Source: Coccinella septempunctata (lineage: Eukaryota > Arthropoda > Insecta > Coleoptera > Coccinellidae). From it: DNA of 64,000 nucleotides. Shown in pieces: positions 21,093-33,018 of this stretch (positions are counted from its first letter, which is position 1; every line of letters starts with the position of its first letter). Both the position numbers and the translations under genes were made by a program. The stretch lies in NCBI RefSeq assembly GCF_907165205.1, contig NC_058191.1:32444064-32508063 (forward strand). The letters run 5' to 3'. The notes below the pieces were generated by a model that had not been told where the DNA came from, searched no databases, and saw only the letters and a program-made list of their open reading frames with translations.

Positions 21093-22042
21093 TTATTGGA
21101 TACATTTATTACAGTGAACCTGCAACGTCTCTAGACCTTTCAAAAAAAAAGTTTCTTCTTGCCCTGCCAACCAGACCTCCACACCTTTTATTACCTCCTC
21201 CTCGTTGGAAGAAAATTTACGACCTTTTAAACTTTTTTTCAGTTGAGGAAAGAGAAAATAGTCGGATGGAGCCAAATGTGGTGAATAAGAGGGTTGTTCT
21301 AGTAATTCAAATCCTAAATCACGAATTTTTTGCATGGCAACATGAGATTTGTGTGCAGAGGCGTTGTCCTGCAAAAACTAAACAACTTTGGATAGCTTTC
21401 CGCGTCTTTTGTCTTCAATTTTTTCCTCTAGAGTGGTCAGTAATGTCGAATAGTAATCTCCGGTTATTATTCTACCCTTATCCAAAACATCAATCGTGAT
21501 AACTCCATGGCAATCCCAAAAAACTGAACCAAGAACTTTTCCAGCAGATTTTTCGACACGAAACTCATTATAGGTTTTGGAGATCCAGAGTGTCGCCACT
21601 CTATCGATTGTTGCTTTGTTTATGGATCGTGGAAATGTACCCAAGTCTCATCTATAGTGACAATTCGGTTTAAGAAGTCTACATCGTTTTTAAATCTAGC
21701 ACAGATCGAACGCGATGCTTCTACCTTTCAATGCTTTTGGTCAACATTCAAACATTTTGTGATCCATTTTGCAGCAATTTTTCTCATGTCCAAATTGACG
21801 TGTACTATATGATGAACGCGTTCGTATGGAATATCCGTATTAGCACAATTCGACGGTCTGATAAAATTTTGTCATGAACTGCATCGATATTTTCGGGGAC
21901 TAACACAGAAACTGGACTTCCCGATCGGCCATCATCCTCAATGGAAAATTTACCTCTTTTGAAGTTTGCATGCCAATTTTTCACGGTCGCATACGAAGGA
22001 CATTGATCACCAAGGGTACTAAGCATATATCTTCGTAAATCT
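21093..22042 (-). pseudogene. Mariner transposase, middle and C-terminal part
   Basis: The C-terminal frame (21374-21093) begins MQDNASAHKSH and continues to LAPSDYFLF. The two aspartates are 34 residues apart, the DD34D spacing of mariner. KKSLKGRKFSSNEE and LETLQVHCNKCIQ follow. Another frame (21644-21378) carries the central region, SAGKVLGSVFWDCHGVI. Frameshifts separate the pieces, so the gene is dead. The N-terminal helix-turn-helix portion continues beyond the LINE insertion, at 23394-23490, where the start codon is lost. Confidence 0.85.
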
Positions 22043-23393
22043 TTTTTTTTTTTTTTTTTTTTTTTTTTTGGTGTAGCAGGGGGAAAATCTGCAAACAGAC
22101 GAACACACCCTCTCCTGAGGGGGAACAGTGTGGGGATTCTCACTCTCCGAGCTCGAGACCCACTAAAAACCCTTAACTGCTTCTTCATAGGTTCCGGGCA
22201 TTTTGCCTATTAACCAGTTGACTCTTATGGTTTCTGGACTCTCACACGATCATAGTCGTGTTGATATTTGTATGCTGCCTATAGCTTTTATAGGTTAAGC
22301 TCTTCTTTGGTTACATTTAAATCCTTACCTGATCTTTGGGTCTTCGGTAGTAGGTTCTTGACCTTCTAGCTTCTTCCGTTGGATCGTAGTCGACTAATCT
22401 TCGTAGTTCCTCATTTGGATGTTGTTTGGCTTTGTCGAATATCCTTTCCGCCTTTCTCTTCATAAATTCTGTAACTGGTTCCCATTCCAAGTCCTTGTAG
22501 ATTTGTTTGTTCCTAACAAACCAGGGTACGTCCATCGCCATTCTAAGGAGTTTATTCTCAGTGGCCTGTATTTTCTTGATGTGGGTCTTGGCTGCGAAGC
22601 CCCATGCCGCCGATCCATATGTGAGTTGTGGTCGCGCAATTGTTTTAATCATCGTCAACTTGATGTTCTTATTCATATGACTTCTTCTGCCTATGAGTGG
22701 ATAAAGTTTACTCATTGCGGCTTCTGTTTTATCAACTGCACATTTGATGTGGTTTTTCCATGTAAGTCCTCTGTCAAGCGTCACTCCTAGGTATGTTGCT
22801 TCATTTTTCCATTCAACCTCTTCTCCATCAACTTCAAGGTTTTCTTCCATCCTCAATCTTCTCTTTTGCAGTAATATTGCTTGAGTCTTTCTTCCATTGA
22901 TTTGGATTTTCCATTTGATGCACCATTTGAGTAATTCATCTATGGCTTCCTGCAGTCTCCGGTGTATGATCTCTGGGCGTCGATGTCTGAACGCTATTCC
23001 TGTGTCATCTGCGTACAATGTGAGCATATTTCTAGCATTCTTCGGGATATCATAGACGTATATTACATAAAGCAGAGGTCCAAGTACCGATCCTTGAGGC
23101 ACTCCCGCTTCTAATTGTCTGATTTGAGAGGTTGCTCCATCTATTTTCACATAAAAGTTTCTATTCCTCAGATAGTTCCTTATAATCTTGCATAGCTTGG
23201 TCGAATATCCTGCTTTTTTCATCTTGTAGATTAGGCCTTCGTGCCATACTCTATCAAAAGCTCTCTCGATATCCATCAGAACTAATCCTGTGGCCTGTTT
23301 GGTCTGCATTCCTTCGGTGACGTATTCTATGAGCCGTAGTAATTGTTGTAGTAATTGTTTACGGCCATACCACGCTGACAATGCCAGTTCTCG
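22043..23393 (-). mobile_element. Jockey-like LINE inserted in mariner
   Basis: The insert is bounded by TCGTAAATCT at 22033-22042 and 23394-23403, an exact 10-bp target duplication. On the minus strand it runs from a truncated coding region through a 3' UTR to an A-tail (27-28 T on the plus strand, 22042-22069). The 3' UTR matches the copy at 10366-11426. Poly(A), target duplication and 5' truncation are the hallmarks of target-primed reverse transcription. Confidence 0.9.
22317..23381 (-). CDS. Jockey-like LINE reverse transcriptase fragment (354 aa)
   Basis: The frame is intact, but the N-terminus (endonuclease and finger region) is lost by 5' truncation. RT motif A reads LVLMDIERAFDRVWH, with the catalytic aspartate at residue 37. 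The next box, AGVPQGSVLGPLLY, lies at 92-105, and YADD is at 123-126, so all three catalytic aspartates are present. The thumb and C-terminus contain EVEWKNEATYLGVTLD, PQLTYGSAAWGFAAK and LRRLVDYDPTEEARR. Coding continues upstream to 23393 without a better start, so the methionine is not the original one. The absence of stops and the long A-tail point to a young insertion. Without an endonuclease it cannot move by itself. Confidence 0.85.
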   Translation of the reverse strand: MSAWYGRKQLLQQLLRLIEYVTEGMQTKQATGLVLMDIERAFDRVWHEGLIYKMKKAGYSTKLCKIIRNYLRNRNFYVKIDGATSQIRQLEAGVPQGSVLGPLLYVIYVYDIPKNARNMLTLYADDTGIAFRHRRPEIIHRRLQEAIDELLKWCIKWKIQINGRKTQAILLQKRRLRMEENLEVDGEEVEWKNEATYLGVTLDRGLTWKNHIKCAVDKTEAAMSKLYPLIGRRSHMNKNIKLTMIKTIARPQLTYGSAAWGFAAKTHIKKIQATENKLLRMAMDVPWFVRNKQIYKDLEWEPVTEFMKRKAERIFDKAKQHPNEELRRLVDYDPTEEARRSRTYYRRPKDQVRI

Positions 23394-23635
23394 TCGTAAA
23401 TCTGCTTACCTCTTAACCCTTATAAATACTGGTACTTGATGATGGCTCGATACTCCAATTTTTCGATTCTCACAATTTCTTTTGATTTAATGCGTAACTC
23501 TAGTTCACTTTTTGACCTCAAACATCACACTGACAGTTCTAATGAGCTTTTGTTCGTTGCTAGGGTAAATGGTAACGCAATATTTTGTTTATGCATGGAA
23601 CTGGTCTAGGCTAACTAGATAGCAATACACCCTCG

Positions 23636-26600
23636 TACTTTGAATCGTCTGTAGACAAGCCGAAAGACGAAATATTATTCGTTTCTCTATCTAATCCAGA
23701 GTTGGAGCCTGTATCAGCGTTGGATGATGTAGAGTAGTGGATATCTGTGCAGAATGCTGCAGGCAGTAGTGGATTTTATATGGCGTGTAGCTAATTAAGC
23801 GGTGAAAAATGATCATTAGATTCGGACGATTAATCGATGTTACATGGTTCCATTACCGTTTTCAACAACATTGATGCTTTTGTAATCATTCAGTAGATTA
23901 ATGGTTTACTTTGTTATTTAAACTGCAGTTTCCGATCATTAGGGTTATCTACTAGTCAAATTAGGTTTAATGTTGCATGTTGCTCATTCGTTTAGAGTCA
24001 GTTTATCGGATAATACAGAAGTGAATATCTACAAAACTATTTCGTTGATGTTGACTTCAAAATTACGGTTAGCATGAATAAAGGAAAATTATCCTCTTGT
24101 CAGTATAACGGCGAATATGTCCAAGACGTGTAGAAATTGCAGTTTATTTGAAACAAAAAATATTATCGATTTACCAATAACACATCCTCAATACTCTGTT
24201 GTAACGGTGTTACAACAGAACTAGAGAGTTTTTCTTCGGAATGAAATACAACCCTAAACGGGCAATGGAGCTCAGTTTCAAAACAACGGGATTGCAGGTT
24301 GGGGGAAACAAAGTAGGGCGTTGGGAAATGGTTCTCTACTCTCTTTTCTGCTTCCAAAGGATTTGTACGCCAGCCAGAAATCGTACTTCCTTAGAAGGAA
24401 AAGCCAAAAAGATCAGGGAAAAGGGTGCACAATCATTCACCACTCTAGTTTCTGCTTCCAACGAGTTTGCACGCCAGCGTGAAAATCCTACTCCCAGAAG
24501 TGATAGAACAAGGTAGGATGAAGGCTAGAAACTGAGGTTCCCAAGTAAAAGTAAACTTCCTTACACTGTGTGAAATTCTGAGAGAATTTCATACCATCCT
24601 CTGACTTATTTAACGCCTCATTTTTTAGTATTTAGAGGGGATATAGGTACTCAATCAAAATTGAAATTTGCTAACAATAAGAGCGAAAAAAAAATTTAAA
24701 TATCTGAATAGTTATAAAAGGGTGGCTTCATTAAGTTGGTACAACCTGTAATTTGCTCTCATAAAATGAAAGAAAACAGTGGAAATATCTGTTCTTTTGA
24801 GGTACAGGCATTCTCTTGAGGACCAGATGGATAATTGTATACTAAGAGTGAGTTTGAAATTCTTTGCTCCAACGAAATTTCTGCGACAAAAACAATATAC
24901 CAAATTCAGGAAAACTCACTGGAAAATGAGAAATTATAATGTTGTATTCTTAACTTTTGCCAAAAGTCTTTTTCAATACAAATACAGTCAACAAGAAATT
25001 CCCTTCGTAGAATTTCCACTTGAAGATCAAAGAGATTGGAAGACCCACCTCAATAAAGAAAATGATGAGGCATCCTAATTATTCCAAGGGCTTTGAGGGA
25101 CCTATGATAATTTATAAGGAGCAAGACCGTAGAAAATTATATTACCCGAAATTTCACTTTTGAGAAACGAGACAGGTAGAAACATCCACATCCTTGGCTT
25201 AAATAACAAAATTTAACAGCGCGGAGCTAATTTGCATTCAAAATGGCCGTAGAAGGCTATTTCCACGAGAGAATTGCCAAGAACGCAAGAGGAGAGTAAG
25301 GCATGAGCCGTATAATAGCGATTTAATCTTCAGAACCGTGTCATAAATTTATTAAAATATATTAAATGAAATTATAGCTCTATTTCACCTGCATAAATTG
25401 AGTCACACACTTTCCCCTAATGCCGATTTGGTTCCGTCAACCCTTGGTTGAAATTTTGATTCGGTAGAATCTTGGAAATGTGCTCGCCCAATTATTTAAA
25501 AGGTATTCATCAATTAAGAGGTCCCTTAGGAGTAGGATCATGTCGTTTAGCACGTAAGCCCTGCCAACACAATTTCCAGGCATGAACGTATCTGAGATTC
25601 GAGGAAATATCAATAAGAAATACTTCAATTTTATCTATCAATTCCTTATCCAGCATTTGAAATGAAAAAATCTATCCTATCACACATTTTATGAACAACT
25701 CAATACCGCAGATCATGTTAATATACTACGGAAAAAAATTGAAGAATTAATTGACAGTATGAACCTACAGCTAAAGATTATTTGAGTACAGCTTTAAACC
25801 GAGGATTCGCACAAGTAATATTTCATGGTTAAATATTAGTGAAGATATAATAATCTCAGAAAGATAATCAGCAGCAGAAAATAAGCAAACCCCACTACGA
25901 GAAATGAGAGGAAAAAGTTTATCCAAAATTACTAAAAATTAATAAAAAACAACAATTATCTACATTGAAACAGTAATAAGCATGTAATGAAAACCCTTTC
26001 GATGAAAAAACTCCAAATATCACAAGATTTGTGCAACCTTCCTGAAAAATAAATACCCCAAAAATTTCCCATAGCCTCAAATCTGCACCGACCTACATCG
26101 TTATCCAGTCCAAATCGAAATGATCATTCGCATCATTTTTGTTCGAACGACTAAAGCCTTCAGGCATATAGTATTTTTCAATATTTTCTTAATCATTTAC
26201 CATTTTTCAAAGTTATCGAATCAGTTCTGCAAAGTCTACAATTCGATAGTTATTTGAAATATCTATGAATTGAATTCTATACTCACCATTCTAATAATCG
26301 AATTCTATGCTGTCCTTATTGTTATCGAGGATTTCAATGCGGTCTTGATGAAAATAGGCCAATAATTAGATTAATTAACTGAATAATTTATGTTTCTTTG
26401 CCACGTACAGAAGAAAAGAGTAAAAATATATTTTTGCAATCTGCGATTACTTCTAATTCGAAGAATAGCAGATTCAATAATAGTTTCTGCATTTAAAAAC
26501 TCAACTTCGATTCATAATTCCGAATATAGAAGAGAAGTTTTTTTTTCAAGGAAATTAGTGGATTCTATATACGTAAAAACGTGCCTATAGAAGGTTCAAG

Positions 26601-27633
26601 TCAAGATCTTCAAGTTTAAAAACGAAAAATTCGTGGTAACTATTAGGAATTGTCAAAATCTCAATTTTAGCTAATAACCAAAAAACGAGGGATCGTAGGA
26701 GGCTACGGTTTTCACAATTCTTTGAAAACAAAAGGGCTTGAGAAAGTAACATCTGTTCTGTTCTAGCTCATCTAGTTTTCCAGATGCTATCACTGGACAT
26801 TGAATTTGGTACAGCCTCTACCAGATAGCTCTCATTATTTTCATTATTATGTTGGAAACACTGTAAATACCAAAGATAAGACTTTCACAGACTCAAGGTA
26901 GATGGATAATATGGGTTTTATCTTCGTGTTCCACAGAAATTCTTACTTACGGAGTTGAAAACTTACTGCGGCAAACATGCAAATAATTGTTCTGCACACT
27001 CAATTTCCAGGAATCCAGCGAACTTCAATTATGCATATAAAAAGAGAATTGAAAATTTTCGCTCTATTCCCACTACGAAAATAAAAATTATGTATTCTCT
27101 ATTATAATAATCTGTTGACGTTACATTTTATTGCTTCACGTAAATGAACTGAGGCTATATCAGAACTAAAAAAATCCATATCCAGATCGTGAAAGTTGCA
27201 TCCCTAAGTTTACAGGTGAGAAGGGAATACACAAAAATTACATTCAACTTTTATTGCAAATTGGTTGCCATATAGTGTTTAAAGTAATATGCCAGGTAAT
27301 GGAATTTTCCAACTTTTGCCTGGCTCTGCTCTGTTTATATTTCACACTCGAAAATTACTCCGAGAACTATTAGTTCAGACAGTTTGAGATGAGAATTCAC
27401 AATTTATTTTCTTGAGAGCATTGAACTAAAAGTTCAGAATATTATTTGAAAGACAGCTCAGTTCTATTGTCTGCAAATCAAAATGAAATTTACTCGACAA
27501 AAAATCATCATTGGGACATATATCTAATATTTAACCTCAATTTTCAGGCATTATTTCCTGACTTACATCTCGTCCATAATTACAAGACTTTGTGTAGGTG
27601 TAATAAAAAACATTAGCAGTTTTTACATCCATA
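23636..27633. other. 4 kb without recognisable genes
   Basis: AT-rich DNA. A 91-codon frame at 24241-24516 is less AT-rich and contains a diverged duplication 104 bases apart (TTTCTGCTTCCAA at 24345 and 24449, each followed by a similar CGCCAGC block). I cannot assign a product. A MITE fragment at 26632-26815 is listed separately. The rest shows nothing. Confidence 0.45.
26632..26815 (-). mobile_element. Diverged copy of the 3501-3727 MITE
   Basis: On the minus strand it reads GTACCAAATTCAATGTCCAG, then CTAGATGAGCTAGA, then AGCTAAAATTGAG. These blocks occur in the same order as in the element at 3501-3727. The termini are degraded. Confidence 0.5.
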
Positions 27634-27635
27634 TA

Positions 27636-28578
27636 CGAGGATGTATTCATAGCTACGAACAATAACTCATTAGAAGTGTCAGTGTGAAATTTAAGGTCAA
27701 AAAAAGTAAACCAGAGCTACGCAATAAATTAAAAGAAATAAAATGTCTACCGATATTGTGAAAATCGAAAAATTGGGGTATCGAGCCATCATCAAGTACC
27801 TGTATTTAAAAGGGTTAAGAGGTAAGCAGATTTACGAAGATATGCTTAATACCCTTGGTGATCAATGTCCTTCATATGCGACCGTAAAAAATTGGACTGC
27901 AAGCTTCAAAAGAGGTAAATTTTCCATTGAAGATGATGACCGATCAGGAAGGCCAGTTTCTCTTCAAAGCAACGATCGATGGAATGGCGACACTCTGGTT
28001 CTCCAAGACCTAAGAAGTTTCGTGTCCCACAATCTGCTGGAAAAGTTCCTGGTTCAGTTTTTTAGGATTGCCATGGAGTAATCATGATTGATTTTTTGGA
28101 TAAGGGTAGAACAATAACCAGAGATTACTATTCGACATTACTGACCACTCTACGGAAAAAAATAAAAGATAAAAGACGCGGAAAGCCATACAAAGATGTA
28201 TTGTTTTTGCAGGACAACGCCCTGCCCTGCACACAAATCTCATGTTGCCATGCAAAAAATTCTTGATTTAGGGTTTGAATTTTTAGAACACCTCCTTTAT
28301 TCACCAGATTTGGCTCCATCCGACTATCATCTCTTTCCTCAACTGAAAAAAGTTTAAAAGGTCGTAAATTTTCTTCCTACTAGGAAGTAATAAAAGATGC
28401 GGAGGTCTGGTTTGCAGAGCAAGAAGAAAATTTTTTTTTTGAAAGCTCTAGAGACGTTGCAGTTTCGCTGTAATAAATGTATCCAATTAAGAGGAGAATA
28501 TGTTGAGTAATAAAATATTTTGACATGGAAATTTTGTTTGGTTCTATAGTAGGCTGAGAATTTTTCAATATATCCTTG
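27636..28578 (+). mobile_element. Mariner family 1, copy 2, internally deleted
   Basis: The terminal repeats are CGAGGATGTATT at the left and the inverse of CAAGGATATATTG at the right, each flanked by TA. The length is about 943 bp, roughly 330 bp shorter than the full-length copies. The missing part lies inside the transposase. Confidence 0.85.
27743..28500 (+). pseudogene. Mariner transposase with internal deletion
   Basis: The N-terminus is intact, starting MSTDIVKIEKLGYRAIIKYL, and reaches the helix-turn-helix region (CPSYATVKNWTASFKRGKFS) and DRSGRPVS. The sequence then jumps, out of frame, to the region that in other copies encodes QRSMEWRHSGSPRPK. About 110 residues are lost, including the first catalytic aspartate (MDETW in other copies). 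Downstream pieces show DKGRTITRDYYSTLLT and a disrupted QDNA box. It is inactive but keeps both terminal repeats, so an active transposase could in principle have mobilised it. Confidence 0.85.
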
Positions 28579-29950
28579 TAGTATACAGGGCCAATATTTT
28601 TTGTACCTACACAATTCATACTTAAGAATATTCCTGAGCTCTTTTCTTTCGATTTTAGAAAGAAGCATTTAAAATTCCTGATAGTAATTTTGTATACCAA
28701 ACTCAGTTTTGAAGGCGTGTACGTCTCTAAAATAAAAGTGACTTTTATATACAGAGAGGTTCGCAATGCAAGACTTACAACATTTGATACGAGAGCCAAA
28801 AAGGTCTTCCAGAATTTTAAAACTGAACGATCCAAGAAGTTTTTGGATCTGAGTAAGAATAAAAGGAACGCCTAAAGGAAGAGAAAGTAAGCAAGAAACT
28901 CTACTCCTACAATAGTACAATTTGAATTATGACAAATTCAAAACAATACTTGGCAGCACGAATATTCCTGATTTTGTTTTATAAAGGATTTTGTGAAATA
29001 TTGAGTGATTCCATATTTTGAAGTTTGTGCTGTGCATTACGATACCTACAATTATGGGACACTACCCAAAAGTTCGACACTGGCATTTTCACAGATGAAA
29101 CCCCGTCCGAATCGAACATCCATTTCGGAACTTTCAGCATCGGAAATTCCTTTTTTTTTCGAGTGCAGCTGACAAAGCTTAATATAACCATTATCTCGTC
29201 TCTTTGAACCTACTTTTGGCGCCGATAGCGGTGAAGGCGTCGAGGGTAATATATATTCATTTATTTTGCAAGTGTGAGAACTACCTCCAGGGCATTTCGC
29301 GGAGCTATACAATTCCATTTTGCTCAGCAATTTTGAATGAATTGTTCGGACGCTTTCCCAACAGCCGGGTCTTGAAACTTCGGCCAATTTAGCCCTCTGT
29401 GGAATTTTTCCAGAGCGAAATTCTAACAGGAAGGAAGACGGACGGAGTGTTCACTAATATCGAATTAAATTTTTATGTGAAAGCATCATGGTGTGTTATT
29501 TGAGTTCCTGTTTCTCTACTATTCTATTATCCACCGTTGTATGCCACACTAAATGGTGTTAGGTGAGTCAAAATAAACAATTCCAATAAAAATCGATACT
29601 TAACTATTTGACGATGACGGAGTCTAAATAATTATCGGGAGAAAATTTTCCTTGAAAAATAACAGTGTGAAGGAAATGAAAAAAGTTCAGCAACTCAACA
29701 ATAAAATTGGTCTGAATCTTAATAATAATTCTGGGAAATTATCATCATTATTTCGATATCCGCATAGTATTTCCAAAAGTAAATAGGATAGTAATATCTA
29801 GTATCACTATCACTCTCGTCAGGAATAACTCCACCTTATCCTATTTGTTTTCTTCTAAACTGTTCTTTTCCTTCTCACGATACACCAAGTGTTTTAAGTA
29901 ATCCCAACCAAGCATAATATTCAGATAGTCTCTAAAAAATTTCGTTGATA
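28579..29950. other. No recognisable gene
   Basis: AT-rich DNA with a somewhat GC-richer patch near 29210-29440. Overlapping frames on both strands at 29000-29390 have no recognisable domain. Confidence 0.45.
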
Positions 29951-30854
29951 CAATCTGACAAAAAAGTAGTTGGAAATTTGAAATAAAACGCACAAATATT
30001 GAGCTTGTTCAATATTTATTGAATCTTCTTCAAAATATGCTCCATTTGAAGCGATACACATGTGCCAACGTTTTTTTCAATCATGGAAACATTTTTTATA
30101 GGCGCTTTCAGGGATGGCCTTCAGCTCCCTCTGCGAATTTTCTCTTATGGCGTCTATGGAGTCGAATCTGGTTCCCCGGAGCGGTAATTTCAGTCTGAAG
30201 CAAAGAAAAAAGTCACACGGAGCTAGATCAGGCGAATAAGGTGGCTGGTCGATGGTATTTATCGAGTGGTTGGTCTTAAAATAATTAAAAATCTTGGCTC
30301 GATGAGATGGAGCGTTATCGTCATGCAAAATCCAGGAATTGTTTTGCCACAAATCCGGCCGTTTACGGCGAACTTTTTTTTTTCACGCAAACTTTTCAAA
30401 ACAGTTAAATAGAAATTCTTATTGACCGTTTGACACAATTTCCTTGATTTTTTCGACGTTATCGTTGGTTGAAGAGGACGACGGTCTTCCCGAACAAAGC
30501 AAATCTTCGACGAAGTCCCGACCGTTTTTGAAGACTTTGTACCATTCGTACCCTTGGGTTTTCGATAAAACTGTCTCCATAAGCCTTTTCTAGCATTCGC
30601 AACGAATCAGCACACGAAATTTCGTTCAAAACACATAATTTTAAACAAACTCTTTGTTTTTGTAAAATTCGCACACTACCACTGGGGTCGACTGGTTTCA
30701 AGAGCTGTCGTCAACAAACTAGTCGACAGACTACGCTCATGTTTGGCTTTGTAATTACGGAAAGTCCTACCAACATACAGAAACTCGAAATACTTAAAAA
30801 TGCTCAACGCGGGCAATTTGAAGGAGAATCTCCGAATACTTTTTTGTCAGACAG
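29951..30854 (-). mobile_element. Mariner family 2, internally deleted
   Basis: The inverted ends share TCTGACAAAAAAGTA (left end CAATCTGACAAAAAAGTAG; right end the inverse of CTGTCTGACAAAAAAGTAT), flanked by TA at 29949-29950 and 30855-30856. The length of about 904 bp is short for mariner. The family differs from the 21-kb one in its ends and in its protein. Confidence 0.8.
30077..30701 (-). pseudogene. Mariner family 2 transposase remnant
   Basis: The N-terminal frame (30701-30459) encodes CLKLCVLNEISCADSLRM and LEKAYGDS, the first helix-turn-helix of a mariner of this type. A frameshifted stretch follows, and then the C-terminal frame (30352-30077) begins WILHDDNAPSHRA and reaches YSPDLAPCDFFL. 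The aspartates are 34 residues apart (DD34D). LPLRGTRFDSIDAIREN and LKAIPESAYKKCF follow. The middle of the protein, including the first catalytic aspartate, is missing. Confidence 0.8.
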
Positions 30855-32730
30855 TATAGATGCACCAGCGTCATAGAATATCATAAAAATTGTAAAGCTG
30901 TGTTGTTTTAATTTCTTGATTTTTTTTTAACCATTTATTTAGAGTATTTACGGCCTGCATTAAGGTTCATCAGCAAAATATATCTAGAGGGTTCAAAAAT
31001 ATTTCATTACCTCAGATTTCTGTCAAAGTTTATTTCTAAAAGCTCTTCAACCAAATGAAATTTTAGTACTTGAAAATTCGACAAAGTGAATAATGTATAT
31101 TGAGGAAATGTCATCATTTCAGTCTGTTTTTTAATTTGGCGTATCCTTATTAGAGGCAATTGTTGAGATGAGAATAATATTCCATTCTCAAAATGGAATT
31201 TTCTGGCTCTTACCAGTTGTTGAATATGAGTATTCCATTAATCGTCTACCGTGTTCATGTTACAAAGAGACTTTTTCCTCCAACAACATGAACTTGTCCC
31301 AGTGAGCGATTTCAATTACACCATAAACTGAATTCCGTCCCCAAATATTTATTCACTTCCTACAATAATAGCAAGTCGAGCGAGAAATATTCAACAAGGA
31401 AATGTGTAAGTCTATTGAAAATATCTCCGCGCATTTCTACACAATTCAGTCAATTTGAGTATGAAGGGAGCCACTATTCAGCATGGTATAAAACCTTAGC
31501 GTGAGCTTAAATTCTGCTTGAGAAATTGAGAATAACATCTCATTTCTGATTTTACAAGAAGCTCCATATAAAATCATTGCTGAGGTTTTTTTTTTTTAGA
31601 AAACTTAGTTTCAAGAGTGTTTGTATTTTGATTTTTTTGTATTTTTCTGGTACGTAATGGTCGTAACGTAATGATAAAACTGAAAGACGTGCGTGCTATC
31701 TGGTGTTCGAAAAAGATGTTACTTTTCATTCATAAATTGTAATATCGCCAAATTTCAGTTGATTACCTTGTGAAGTGCAGAGTGTTGTGGAGAAAAACTT
31801 CGAAAAATTTAAATTTAAACACCCTGTATTGCGAAATCATTCAATAAATCTTCCCTCTTAGTTTTAACCTATAATTCAAGAACACCATTGATCGATTGAA
31901 TCTAAAAGACTGTTCAATAATAAATTTCGAAGTTCATTTAATTTTTAGCTTCCTTTAGCATCTCTTTTTAGTAGGTCTCAAAGAGACGTTAAATGCAAAG
32001 AATCTTTAAGATTGATTATGATACTGATGGTATGTCATTTTGGCGAAAAAAACAATCTGTTTTGCTAATAATTGAATTCAGAAAGATGGTTCACTGGGCG
32101 AAAATTCACCGCAATAAAAGAATCCTTCGAGTCAACCACCTTGTTTTTCTTAATTCGATACTGCGGTAAAGTATAAAATGAGTTTCAAATTCGATGAAGA
32201 TTTATTATGTTTACTGCACGGGATCCAGGGTTAGGCACTCCTAGTTTGTTAACCCCTGTTCGATACCCTGATCTTCGTCTATAGCAGATATCCTATCTTG
32301 TGCTCTTTGGATTCCCTCCAGCCAAGACCCATGTTTTCGTTTTATTCATTTCACTAATGAAATATATTGGGTGTATTATTAAACATATTGGCCATATCAA
32401 ATTCGAATAATATTCAAACGAAAATGTGACTCCTCTATTTTGTTTTTAGTCAATTAACTTCATTTCATGAGGACACAATTTCTAACAGATTGAATCAAGA
32501 ATCAGATGAAAGAGCAAACGGGTATTCTGTAACTCATATTAGTTAGCAATTATTAGGAATTTTGGTACGCCGCATGATACTAGTGTTTGTTTCAGTAAAA
32601 TTTCATAAAGAGACAGAAAAGAGAAAGACTGATGGAAGATTTATGGATCCACCCAGAAATTTGATAACGTTTTGGTCACTTCATGTTGAAATTTGAAAGA
32701 CTGGATACCTACGCATTTAATACCATATAT
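30855..32730. other. No recognisable gene
   Basis: AT-rich DNA with no coding signal. A lone CACCCTGTATT at about 31820 resembles a MITE end, but no partner was found. Confidence 0.45.
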
Positions 32731-33018
32731 GGGATGTTTCGATCTCCGTTTAAACAATAACGGCCGTTTTCAATAATCCTATCTATCCATTGTTTCAGTT
32801 ACTGAAGATGGAAAATGCATGTGATTTCGTTTCTATGATCTATCTGTAGATATATTTTAGAATGGTTACCAATCGTCAGTGAGTGAAACGATGGATAGAT
32901 AGGTTTATTGAAAACGGCCCTAAGTAAACATATAATGATCCACGATTTATGCAATATCATGTCAGTGTAATTGACATTTTATGTTTACTTATTGTTTAAA
33001 CAGAGTTCGAAACATCCT
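32731..33018. mobile_element. Nested pair of inverted-repeat elements
   Basis: The outer repeats are GATGTTTCGATCTCCGTTTA (from 32733) and the inverse of GATGTTTCGAACTCTGTTTA, followed on both sides by AACAATAA or its inverse. Immediately inside the left outer repeat, a second pair starts GGCCGTTTTCAATAA (32762) and closes at about 32919 with its inverse. The inner unit is about 160 bp and asymmetrically placed, as expected if it inserted into the outer one. Confidence 0.7.
32761..32921. mobile_element. Inner MITE with ~45-bp terminal inverted repeats
   Basis: The left arm is GGCCGTTTTCAATAATCC, then TATCTATCCATTGTTTCA. The right arm is its inverse with few differences. The arms make up most of the element, so it folds as a hairpin. 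Non-coding. Confidence 0.7.

Larger units (their letters stand above)
21004..23635 (-). mobile_element. Mariner family 1, copy 1, interrupted by a LINE
   Basis: A minus-strand mariner has ends AGAGGATAGATTG on the left and the inverse of CGAGGGTGTATTG on the right, flanked by TA. Removing the LINE insert (22043-23393) and one copy of its 10-bp target duplication leaves about 1.27 kb, the normal mariner length. Other copies in the window are at 27636, 38891 and 46124. Confidence 0.85.

Noticed and set aside
21805..22188. 127-codon minus-strand frame that seems to join a new N-terminus to a transposase
   Set aside because: Its N-terminal half is LINE 3' UTR and poly(A) translated into Lys. The frame merely crosses the LINE/mariner junction.
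28354..28920. Overlapping minus-strand frames of 83-151 codons
   Set aside because: They are partly antisense to the mariner copy and have no similarity of their own.
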